DNA of 64,000 nt, from the NCBI RefSeq assembly GCF_947492815.1, contig NZ_CANLOB010000008.1:1-64000 (forward strand), given 5' to 3'. Position numbers and translations under genes: made by a program. The stretch comes from an uncultured Dokdonia sp. GTDB lineage: Bacteria; Bacteroidota; Bacteroidia; Flavobacteriales; Flavobacteriaceae. Positions 55,096 through 63,800 of the stretch are shown piece after piece. Below the pieces are notes generated by a model that worked only from the letters and a program-made list of their open reading frames with translations, was not told the DNA's origin and made no database searches. The number at the start of each line of letters is the position of its first letter. Within the stretch, counting starts at the first letter, position 1.

Positions 55096-55141
55096 GGTTT
55101 CTTAATCTGAAAATCCTTGAGGATTTTCAGATTAAGAAACC
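55096..55141. repeat. Perfect 21-bp inverted repeat with 4-nt loop, inside the cassette
   Basis: The arms 55096-55116 and 55121-55141 are exact reverse complements around TTGA; the arm begins GGTTTCTTAATC. It lies between the 54318 gene and the DUF262 gene. Neither strand has a following T-run. It could be a strong RNA hairpin, a protein-binding site or a recombination site. Confidence 0.8.
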
Positions 55142-55200
55142 ATACACAAACATGTTGTATGCCATTTGACAACAGAATAACTTAACAATAAAAACATAGT

Positions 55201-56409
55201 ATGAATAAAGAATTATACGAAAATGAAAAGGTTAATCTCTCTGAAGCAAACGTTGGAAGTGAAGTTAAATTAACTAATGAAGAGATTAATGAAAAGTATA
55301 AAAAAGGAGAAGTAAGAATTATTACTGAACAAGCTCGTTATCCTCTAAGTACTATTGTTAATATGGTAAATAGTGAAGATTATATTCTTAACCCTGAATT
55401 TCAAAGAAGGCATAGATGGGACACAACTCGAAAATCAAGATTGATAGAATCATTTATTATGAATGTGCCTATTCCACCAATCTTTCTATATGAAAGAGAA
55501 TATTCTGTTTATGAAGTTATGGACGGATTACAAAGACTTACAGCTATTTCTCAATTTTATGAAGATAAATTTGCATTACAAGATTTAGTTGAATGGAAAG
55601 AGTTGAATGGATTTAAATACTCTAAATTACCTGAACAAATAAAAAAGGGAATTGACAGAAGATATATTTCTTCAATAATATTATTACAAGAAACTGCAAA
55701 ATCAGAAGCCGAAGCCAACAGGTTAAAGCAATTAGTTTTTGAAAGAATTAATAGTGGTGGAGAAAAATTAAAAGCTCAAGAAATAAGAAATGCATTATTT
55801 CCTGGAGGATTAAACAACATAACAATTAGTCTTTCACGTAACGAATATTTTTGCAAATTGTGGAATATTCCAGAACCTGATGAAACTGAATTACAAACAG
55901 GGCAAGCTCGACAAGAAGTAATTGAAAATAAATACTTTAAAGATATGTCTGATGCTGAACTTGTGCTTAGATTTTTCGCTTATCGTCAAATTGACCAATG
56001 GCAAGGAAATACAATGGAATACTTTTTAGATGAGTTCTTAAAAAAAGGTAATGAACAATTCAACGAAGGTGTTCTAAACAGCTTAAAAGAACTATTTAAT
56101 AATACTGTGAAATTCGCATTTGACTTATTTGGAGAAAAGGCATTTTGGCTTCATAGAAAAAGAGAAGACAAATGGTTTCATTATGAAAGGCCTACAAAAA
56201 TATTGTATGACCCATTAATGCAAGTATTGGCGAGTAATCTAGATAAGAAAGAAGATATCTTGGCTAAAAAAGAAAATATTGTTGCTGGCATAGAGAATTT
56301 ACATAAAGATAGTTTTGAATCTTTTAAAGGCCGTGACACTAACAAAACTAAAGTAACCGAAAGAATTGATGTTTTAAATAACTATTTAAATTCCTTTCTG
56401 AATGAATAA
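55201..56409 (+). CDS. DUF262 domain protein (ParB-like nuclease fold, GmrS-like N-terminal part)
   Basis: The protein has 402 residues. The DUF262 domain spans about 45-260. It shows the two family landmarks PEFQRRHRWD (residues 65-74) and the DGQQR-like Asp108-Gly-Leu-Gln-Arg112 (VMDGLQRLTAI), plus the FERINSGGEKLKAQEIRNAL segment. DUF262 proteins occur in GmrSD-type modification-dependent restriction and other defence modules and bind or hydrolyse nucleotides in some systems. The C-terminal DUF1524 HNH nuclease found in full GmrSD is absent: the tail (FHYERPTKILYDPLMQ) is different. Its stop overlaps the ATG of the next gene by eight bases, so they are translationally coupled. Confidence 0.85.
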   Translation: MNKELYENEKVNLSEANVGSEVKLTNEEINEKYKKGEVRIITEQARYPLSTIVNMVNSEDYILNPEFQRRHRWDTTRKSRLIESFIMNVPIPPIFLYEREYSVYEVMDGLQRLTAISQFYEDKFALQDLVEWKELNGFKYSKLPEQIKKGIDRRYISSIILLQETAKSEAEANRLKQLVFERINSGGEKLKAQEIRNALFPGGLNNITISLSRNEYFCKLWNIPEPDETELQTGQARQEVIENKYFKDMSDAELVLRFFAYRQIDQWQGNTMEYFLDEFLKKGNEQFNEGVLNSLKELFNNTVKFAFDLFGEKAFWLHRKREDKWFHYERPTKILYDPLMQVLASNLDKKEDILAKKENIVAGIENLHKDSFESFKGRDTNKTKVTERIDVLNNYLNSFLNE

Positions 56410-57424
56410 TATCTTAAGTGAATTTCAGAATGAAATGGAGTTACTTAAGTTTTATATTGATTTTCAGAATAAGAGTTATAAGAATCAATCAAAGCTTGAA
56501 AAAGCTGACCCAAACTCTGTTTTTAATACATTAACCGTATCAAAAATAAAACAATTTGATTTTAACTCGCATATAATATCAATTTACGGAGCATATGAGC
56601 ATTTTATAGAACAAATGTTAGTTAAGTATTTAACTGAGGTTTGCTTAATTACAAATTCTTATAACTTACTTCCTTTAGAAATACAAAAAAATAATTTAAA
56701 CAAGACTCTAGAGATTATTAAACAACTTGATTATAGAAAAAATCGGAATATTAAACCTGAAAAAGTTATTGAAATATTACATAAAAACATTAATGAAAAT
56801 TCTTCTACGATTAATATAAATGCTTTTAAAAATCATAGTGCAAATTTTAGAATATCAGTTGTAGATACTTATTTTTCTGAGATAGGAATAAAAAACATTT
56901 CTAGTTTAGTTAGACAATATGAACCTTTAAAAACTTATCTAAAAAATAATATCTCAGATTTTTCATCAAAAAAGAGTTCTATTATTTTTCAACCTTTAGA
57001 GCATATTTGTGACCTAAGAAATGATATTGCACACGGAGTTAGTAACATTCAATTAATAAATAAAACAATTCTATTTGAATATATCGATTTTATGAAAATC
57101 TACTCTACCGCATTATTTGAATTAATAAATGACAATTATTTAAATAAAATTTACGAGCAAAACAATGATGAAATTGAAGCTATAAATGTTTTTAATAACC
57201 AAATTTTATGCTTCAATACAAAAGGCAAATTAATCAACAGAAAATCAAAAATATTGGTTAAATCTGAAAATCACTTTCCAAATGTTTATTTAACAAGTAT
57301 CAAAGATATCCAGCAGGATAATAAAAGTATCGACAATACTGAATTAGATAAAAATGTTGAAATTGGAGTTATGCTTGACAAAAAAATAAAAGAAACTATG
57401 AATTTCAAATTAGTAGCTGAATAA
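56402..57424 (+). CDS. HEPN-domain protein (MAE_28990/MAE_18760-like)
   Basis: The protein has 340 residues. The first ~215 residues are the MAE_28990-type HEPN fold: a helix near 55-80 (SIYGAYEHFIEQMLVKYL) and the catalytic Arg206-Asn-Asp-Ile-Ala-His211 (R-x4-H) in LRNDIAHGV. HEPN proteins of this kind are predicted metal-independent RNases, often toxins or effectors in defence. The C-terminal ~110 residues are unassigned and may be a regulatory part. It overlaps the DUF262 gene by eight bases, a pairing recurrent in bacterial defence gene clusters. RNase activity is inferred, not shown. Confidence 0.8.
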   Translation: MNNILSEFQNEMELLKFYIDFQNKSYKNQSKLEKADPNSVFNTLTVSKIKQFDFNSHIISIYGAYEHFIEQMLVKYLTEVCLITNSYNLLPLEIQKNNLNKTLEIIKQLDYRKNRNIKPEKVIEILHKNINENSSTININAFKNHSANFRISVVDTYFSEIGIKNISSLVRQYEPLKTYLKNNISDFSSKKSSIIFQPLEHICDLRNDIAHGVSNIQLINKTILFEYIDFMKIYSTALFELINDNYLNKIYEQNNDEIEAINVFNNQILCFNTKGKLINRKSKILVKSENHFPNVYLTSIKDIQQDNKSIDNTELDKNVEIGVMLDKKIKETMNFKLVAE

Positions 57425-57499
57425 AAAACGGCACACAACAAAGAACTGAGTTAAAAAACAAGTTTTTTTAAACTAATCTTGATACATAATTCCCCCCTA

Positions 57500-57520
57500 G
57501 CGCTCGTTTGTAACGAGTGC
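57500..57520. repeat. REP-like hairpin, copy A
   Basis: GCGCTCGTTTGTAACGAGTGC forms a near-perfect stem around TGT. The flanks CTA and TTATAA recur in copy D. Confidence 0.75.
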
Positions 57521-57622
57521 TTATAACACAAATCCTTTTACTAGCATCACAACACACCTCTATCCATCCTAATTAATTTTTCGTACTTCGACTACGCTCA
57601 GTATAAACTTCTTCTTCGTGTT

Positions 57623-57636
57623 CTTTCGCGAAAGCG
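57623..57636. repeat. Dispersed palindrome, copy 12
   Basis: CTTTCGCGAAAGCG is 103 bases downstream of REP-like copy A. Confidence 0.85.
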
Positions 57637-57831
57637 GAAAAACAAAAACACATCACATAGAACATAGGCCTATTCATCATCCCGTTTTTAATTTGGCTTT
57701 TAGCATAGAAAACAAAATCGATCACTACAAAATGTCCAAGATTCTTCTTTTAGGACGTAATTAGGTATAAACACTACGATTCTTTTATTCAAAATCAGAT
57801 ATTTGTAGTAGCAATCTATAAAACGTTTTCA

Positions 57832-59064
57832 ATGAAAATCAACTCACTGGCACTTATACTTCTATTATCTAGTATTCCTTGTTTCGCTCAATGCAAATCT
57901 GAATTAGAACCATATGCTTCTGGATTTGATACTATAAAAGAAGATTCGTTTTCATTTCTGGACACGATTTTAAATGATATTAGAGTTGTAGGCTATGGAG
58001 AAGATACCCACGGAACTGCTGAGTTTACTCTACTTGCAAAAGAGCTCATGGAGTACCTATCTGAGAAATATCACTTTAAGATACTCATCATCGAAACGGG
58101 TTTTGGAGAAGGACAATATTTAGATGATTACATTCAAGGTAAAAGAGATGATTTAAAAACCATTTTGGAAGATCATAATTCAACATGGAGATATAAAACA
58201 AAGGAATTTTATCAATTAATGAATTGGTTAAAAGCATATAACAACAATACTGCTGACAAGATTCATTTATATGGCTGTGAAATGCAATATGTAATTTCAG
58301 ATGTCCATAAGATTAGAGAATATCTAGAAAAAGTAAATGCTGATTATCAAATAGACGGGTTTGAAAAGCACTTATGGCAATCTATGGAAGAGAGCGAAAA
58401 AGTAGATTATTATATATCATATGCAAAACTCAAGAAGTATTTTATCGATAATCATGAACTATTCAAACGTAAAACTTCAGAGGAAGAGTTTAGTTTAGCT
58501 TATCATCATATTGTTGTGTTAGGGCAATTTGTAACCGCAATTAATCAACATGCGGAACAGCGCAAACACGATTTTCGGGATATCTATATGGCAGAAAACA
58601 TTCAATGGATTCTAAATTTTCATGGAAACACATCTAAAGCACTTTATTGGGCGCATAATGCTCATGTTGGAGATTGGGTTGATAATGGAATTATAGATGT
58701 CACTGGGCATCAATTGAGAAAAATGTATGGAGATTCTTATTTTAATATAGCGACAGATTTTGGAACTGGAGAATTTTTGGCTTTTTCGCAGGATTGGAAA
58801 ATGGAAACATTTGGTTATGATAGCGTTCTCGAAGACACATTTACTGAATGTTTAAGAAAATATGGAAGTCCTAACACTTTTTTGAACCTCCGAAAAGCAA
58901 GAGAACATAATGAATTAACTGGCTATCTAAATTCAGCATTTACAACAATGAGTGGTGCTGGTGCACAAGTAAGAAACCAACCTACAGAAACTAAAGAAAT
59001 TGGGAAAGCCTTTGATGGTATTATCTATCTTGACAAAACCAGTAAAATCAATTGGGCTGAATAA
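57832..59064 (+). CDS. Erythromycin esterase family protein, exported
   Basis: The protein has 410 residues. A signal peptide (MKINSLALILLLSSIPCFAQ, cut after ~20) indicates export. The Ere-like fold is recognised by the GEDTHGTAEF motif with His60 and by ETGFGEGQYLDDY with Glu88, the His/Glu catalytic pair of EreA/EreB. A further 'LYWAHNAHVGDWV' segment (His near residue 278-281) matches the third conserved region. Members open macrolide lactones, but most Bacteroidota homologues act on unknown substrates, so resistance should not be assumed. It is monocistronic among repeats. Confidence 0.85.
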   Translation: MKINSLALILLLSSIPCFAQCKSELEPYASGFDTIKEDSFSFLDTILNDIRVVGYGEDTHGTAEFTLLAKELMEYLSEKYHFKILIIETGFGEGQYLDDYIQGKRDDLKTILEDHNSTWRYKTKEFYQLMNWLKAYNNNTADKIHLYGCEMQYVISDVHKIREYLEKVNADYQIDGFEKHLWQSMEESEKVDYYISYAKLKKYFIDNHELFKRKTSEEEFSLAYHHIVVLGQFVTAINQHAEQRKHDFRDIYMAENIQWILNFHGNTSKALYWAHNAHVGDWVDNGIIDVTGHQLRKMYGDSYFNIATDFGTGEFLAFSQDWKMETFGYDSVLEDTFTECLRKYGSPNTFLNLRKAREHNELTGYLNSAFTTMSGAGAQVRNQPTETKEIGKAFDGIIYLDKTSKINWAE

Positions 59065-59371
59065 AATGCTACAACATCGGCAACAGTTACGGAGGTCTAC
59101 AATTCTGATTAAAATGGCTTATCCTCAGTCTCATATGCTATTCTCTCACTAGCCTTACTATTGCTCGTTTGCAATGATTGCTCACAAAACATTCTCTTCT
59201 AATGTTATGCTACCATTTAAACTTCAAGTATAATTTTACTAGAAAAAGTAGTTATGCAATCGTATAGAGATCAAAATGCATTAACCTGTTTCGTTAATAA
59301 CTATGAATTAGAACCGAGCGTTTACAGATTGATATTTCTCATATTTGTGCTAAAACTAAGCTTAAAATAGT
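59065..59371. other. 307-bp intergenic region
   Basis: It contains one degenerate REP-like copy (59161-59185, TTGCTCGTTTGCAATGATTGC). No gene or clear promoter is seen. Confidence 0.4.
59161..59185. repeat. REP-like hairpin, copy B (degenerate)
   Basis: TTGCTCGTTTGCAATGATTGC keeps the GCTCGTTTGCAA core but the right arm is mutated. Confidence 0.5.
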
Positions 59372-59947
59372 ATGAATTTAAATGAGAAGGTTGTCATTTT
59401 CTCAGCACCTTCTGGAGCTGGAAAAACCACAATAGTCAAACACTTACTTTCAGTGAACAGTACGTTAGCGTTCTCAATATCGGCATGCAGTAGAGAAAAA
59501 AGAAATACCGAAGTTGATGGGAAGGATTACCATTTTCTAACGGTAGATGATTTTCAACAAAAAATAAAGTCGAAATCATTTGTTGAATGGCAAGAAGTCT
59601 ATAAAGACAATTATTATGGCACTTTAAAGTCTGAAGTACAGCGAATTTGGAAAGAAAATAAATCCATCATATTTGATGTAGATGTTGTTGGAGGTATACA
59701 CTTAAAAAAATATTTTGGAGATAAAGCGATTTCAATTTTTGTAAAAACGCAATCTCTGAATGAATTAGAAACTCGACTTAGAAATCGAAAAACGGAAACT
59801 GAATTCACGCTTCAAACAAGGTTACATAAGGCTAAAAAAGAAATGAAATATGAGAAAGAGTTTGATTTCATTTTAGTGAACGATCATCCAGAAACTTCTT
59901 TTCAAAAGGCTGAAAGCATTGTAAATTCATTTTTAAACCCACAATAA
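59372..59947 (+). CDS. Guanylate kinase-like protein with divergent substrate loop
   Basis: A 191-residue P-loop kinase of the GMP kinase family. Walker A is SAPSGAGKTT (residues 11-20), and the GMP-binding region is VDGKDYHFL. The substrate-phosphate motif normally of the form TTRxPRxGE is here CSREKRNTE (residues ~38-46), with Pro replaced, and the Arg pair of the lid is LRNRKTETE. The enzyme may be a real GMK that drifted, or a paralogue with another substrate. It sits in a repeat-rich accessory stretch, which is unusual for an essential housekeeping gene. Confidence 0.8.
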   Translation: MNLNEKVVIFSAPSGAGKTTIVKHLLSVNSTLAFSISACSREKRNTEVDGKDYHFLTVDDFQQKIKSKSFVEWQEVYKDNYYGTLKSEVQRIWKENKSIIFDVDVVGGIHLKKYFGDKAISIFVKTQSLNELETRLRNRKTETEFTLQTRLHKAKKEMKYEKEFDFILVNDHPETSFQKAESIVNSFLNPQ

Positions 59948-60059
59948 AGTTAGCCAACATCTTTTAAAATACTTTCAACTCAGCTAGCCCTCATTCAGAA
60001 CTAGCTTACACAAAACACATCCCGCCTACGCGTACTATAACTCAACCTTTTCTGTTTTA

Positions 60060-60074
60060 GCTTTCGCGAAAGCG
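60060..60074. repeat. Dispersed palindrome, copy 13
   Basis: GCTTTCGCGAAAGCG is 75 bases upstream of REP-like copy C. Confidence 0.85.
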
Positions 60075-60148
60075 TAATATTGCTATTTAAAAAGAGCATA
60101 CTAATTTGTATAATCAGGCACCTCTTTCTGTAGAAACTTCTCCTGCTA

Positions 60149-60170
60149 GTGCTCGTTTGCAACAAGTGCT
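60149..60170. repeat. REP-like hairpin, copy C
   Basis: GTGCTCGTTTGCAACAAGTGCT keeps the TAG lead-in and the GCTCGTTTGCAAC core; the right arm differs by one base. Confidence 0.65.
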
Positions 60171-60297
60171 TTATGCATAAGCCTAATCAATTAAAATAAA
60201 AAGATTGAGTGAACCCATGTACTAACTGTAATCAAGACCCTGTAACACATTCTTGAATTTTATGACTGATATGATATACTCTTAAAAATTAGATTTG

Positions 60298-60555
60298 ATG
60301 ACTGAAAATTCTCCAGAGCAACAAGGAAATAATCGTAAGGATTTGAATTGGCAAAATGAAGCAGATGCTCAACTCAACACTTCGGAATGGTTCGGAGCAA
60401 TTATACGTTACTTTTGGAATCTTGGAAGAAAAAAGTTTGGAACATTCTATAATCAAAATGAGTTAAAAAAGAATGCAATCATTGGATGGTTATTCCAACT
60501 TATTTTGATAATTGTCTTACTATGTATTGGATATTATTATTTTATATATAGTTAA
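60298..60555 (+). CDS. Small single-span membrane protein, hypothetical
   Basis: A protein of 85 residues starting at ATG 60298; a TTG just upstream is less likely. The N-terminal two thirds are polar and probably cytoplasmic (ENSPEQQGNNRKDLNWQNEADAQ), with the phrase 'WFGAIIRYFWNLGRKKFGTFYNQNELKKNAIIGW'. Residues ~62-83 form one membrane helix (WLFQLILIIVLLCIGYYYF). No family recognised. It is flanked on both sides by REP-like and palindrome copies. A lineage-specific gene is likely. Confidence 0.6.
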   Translation: MTENSPEQQGNNRKDLNWQNEADAQLNTSEWFGAIIRYFWNLGRKKFGTFYNQNELKKNAIIGWLFQLILIIVLLCIGYYYFIYS

Positions 60556-60605
60556 AATCTTGTACTAGCACTTATTTAAAAATAAATATATACAATCTCC
60601 CACTA

Positions 60606-60626
60606 GCGCTCGTTTGCAACGAGTGC
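60606..60626. repeat. REP-like hairpin, copy D
   Basis: GCGCTCGTTTGCAACGAGTGC is flanked by CTA and TTATAA. It is the same as copy A except for the middle base of the loop. Confidence 0.75.
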
Positions 60627-60682
60627 TTATAAAGTATATACAACTACTAACTCAAAACACTACCTCAGCCCTTCTTAATTAA

Positions 60683-60697
60683 GCTTTCGCGAAAGCG
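60683..60697. repeat. Dispersed palindrome, copy 14
   Basis: GCTTTCGCGAAAGCG is 57 bases downstream of REP-like copy D, repeating the pairing seen with copy A. Confidence 0.85.
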
Positions 60698-60840
60698 GAA
60701 AAAACCAATCCTAAAAATTAGCTCCTTTTAAAAAAATCTTCAAATAGGAAGTGATTTTCAAATGGATTTTATAAATTTACCATACCACACCAGAACAGTA
60801 CGGGTTATTAAAATTACAAACTAGCTAAAATTCACACACT

Positions 60841-63800
60841 ATGAAAAAGTATTACTACACCCTTCTTATTAGTGGGTTGTTTAGTCTACTCACCAATGCA
60901 CAAGTCATTTACAGTGACCAATTTGATGATATTCTGACTACTGAATCCAACAGTGCATACGATGTAAGCCTTGATAATGGAAACCTCAACATTCAAGGAA
61001 ATGGAACCGCAGGGGCTTTTAATGCCTTTGAATATGATGTACATACTACAGGTACACCCACTACTTTTGATATGACATCACCTCCCCAAATTTTTATCAA
61101 AGCTAGAGCAAATGGTCCTGGCGTATTACGTGTAGACGTAAAAGATGCTGAAGGATATGTCTCCAATCTTTCTGCTAATTACGCATCGCTCACAGAAGAG
61201 TTTGCTGTATATACTCTTGATTTTACAGGAGATTTCAATGATGGTGGGTATGGAGGAAGTCCATGTGAGTCGGCAGATGCGCCTTGCCCAGTAAATGCAT
61301 CAACCATTACAAATTTGGTGTTCTTTGTAGACGATACCACTGGCGGGTATGATGGACTCATTGAAATTGATTGGATTTCGGTAGGAGAATCGTTAGAAGA
61401 AGAAAATACAGACTTATTATATAGTGATCAATTTGATGATTTCCTAACTACAGATTCTAATGATGCTTACACTTCTTCCTTAGTAGATGGAAATTTAATG
61501 ATTGTAGGAAATGGTACCGCAGGAGCTTTTAATGCATTTGAATATGATTTACACGATATGGGTGTAGTACAAGCCTATGATCTTTCTGCAAACCCACAAT
61601 TATATATCAAAGCAAGAGGCACCAACATGCCTGAGTTTCGTATAGATATGAGAGATGCAGCAGGCTTTGTCACTAATCTACAAGCCAATGCAGTGACCTT
61701 AGAAGATGATTTTAGTATTTACCAATTGGACTTTACTGGAGATTTCTTAGATGGCGGTTTTGGCGGTAGTCCGTGTGAAGCAACAGATGCTCCGTGTCCT
61801 GTAGATCCTATGGCAATAGCAAAACTTGTGTTTTTTGTGAATGCAGCCACAGGAGGATATGATGGAACCATTGAAATTGATTGGATTTCTGTGGGCGAAC
61901 CTCTTGAAACTGAAGAAGAGCCAGAACTTTTATATAGTGATCAATACGAAGACTTCTTAACAACAGGTTCTAATGATGCGTATACGGTATCGCTTTTAGA
62001 AGGAAATTTAAATATTGTTGGTAATGGTACAGCCGGTCCTTTTAATGCATTTGAATATGATTTGCACGATATGGGAACTCCTATGGCGTTTGATGTGTCT
62101 TCTGCACCACAATTATATATCAAAGCAAAAGGAACAAACACTCCTACCCTACGTATTGATATGAAAGATGCAGACGGATATGTGACAAATTTGCAAGCTA
62201 GTTCTGCTACGCTTACAGAAGACTATTTTATCTATACATTAGATTTTGAGGGGAATTTTCTAGATGGTGGATTTGGAGGAACATCATGTGAAGCTGCAGA
62301 TGCCCCTTGTGCAGTAGATCCTACTATGATTACCAATCTGCTCTTGTATGTAAATGATGCTACAGGAGGTTATGAAGGAGTGATTGATATCGATTGGATT
62401 TCTATTGGGCAACCGCTAGAAGACGCATTACCAGCTGGTAAAAATATACGATACAACCAAGTGGGGTATCACTTAAATAGAGAGAAATTAATCAACCTCA
62501 CTTCCGAAACTGATTTTGAGCCACTACCCTATACAGTCGTTAATGCCAATGGAACAACTGTGGCTTCAGGAATGACTTCGGCAACACAATTATGGGATGA
62601 GTCACAAGAATATGTAGCTACGATAGATGTTTCTGAAATTAGTACAGAAGGAACCTACGTTATTACAGTTGACGATAGAGAAGCAGCATTCCGCGTAAGC
62701 GAAAATGTATACGAAGCCTTAAGTGAAGCTGCTTTTAAATACTATTATTTTAACAGAGCTTCTACAGAAATTACTGCTGAATATGGAGGAGAATATGCAA
62801 GACCTTTAGGGTTACCCGATACTGAAATTTTAGTCCATTCTTCTGCTGCATCTGATGCACGTCCTGAAGGAACTGTCATCTCAGCTCCTAAAGGATGGTA
62901 TGACGCAGGAGATTACAACAAATATGTTGTAAATAGTGGTATTAGTACCTACACATTGCTTGCTGCATTTGAGCATTATCCTGATTACTTTGAAACAAAA
63001 GCCTATGATATTCCAGAAACCTCTAACGCTATTCCTGATGTGTTAGATGAAGTAAAATGGAATTTAGATTGGATGCTTGCCATGCAAGATCCTAATGATG
63101 GAGGTGTATATCATAAATTAACTGGATTAAACTTCCAAGGAATTATCATGCCTGCAGACTACACAGCAAATCGTTATGTGGTTCAAAAGTCAACATCGGC
63201 GGCATTAAATTTTGCCGCAGTCACGGCAATGGCATCTCGTATCTATGCAGCGTATGAGGCAGAACTTCCTGGATATAGCGCACAACTTATTGCAGCTTCA
63301 GAAAGCGCGTATAATTGGGCACTGGCAAATCCAGCAGTGTACTATGATCAGCCAGATGATGTATTTACAGGAGAGTATGGAGATAACAATGTCTCTGATG
63401 AGTTTCAATGGGCAGCCGTAGAGCTTTTTATTACGACTAGTGACCAAACGTATAACGATGCTATTGATGTAGAAGCGATTGATAACGGAGTGCCATTTTG
63501 GGGATATACGGCACCACTCGGGCTTATTTCAATTGTAAACAATGCCGAACAGCTTGATAATGATGTCGATGTCGCAAGTGCGATTACTAAATTCTTAGAA
63601 ACTGCTAATGAGTTAAAAGAAAAAGTAAACAATAGTGCCATGCGTGTTGCCATGGGATCTGGTGATTACAACTGGGGAAGTAATGGTCAAGCGGCAAATC
63701 AAATGATGTTATTAATCCAAGCCTATCAAATAGATGGAGATGAAAGCTTTTTAAATGCTGCCTTTACTGCTTCAGATTATTTATTAGGACGTAATGCAAC

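Larger units (their letters stand above)
57425..57831. other. 407-bp repeat-bearing intergenic region
   Basis: It contains a REP-like hairpin (57500-57520), the inverted AGTTTATACTGAGCG block (57595-57610) and a palindrome copy (57623-57636). No gene is found. Confidence 0.6.
59948..60297. other. 350-bp repeat-bearing intergenic region
   Basis: It contains palindrome copy 13 (60060-60074) and REP-like copy C (60149-60170). No gene is found. Confidence 0.6.

Noticed and set aside
57832..59064. Macrolide resistance gene
   Set aside because: The Ere-like family is broad; membership does not show resistance activity, so only the family is reported.
3102..60697. GCTTTCGCGAAAGC as a ParB binding site (parS)
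   Set aside because: parS is TGTTTCACGTGAAACA-like and occurs in few copies near the origin; here copies are too many and the core differs.
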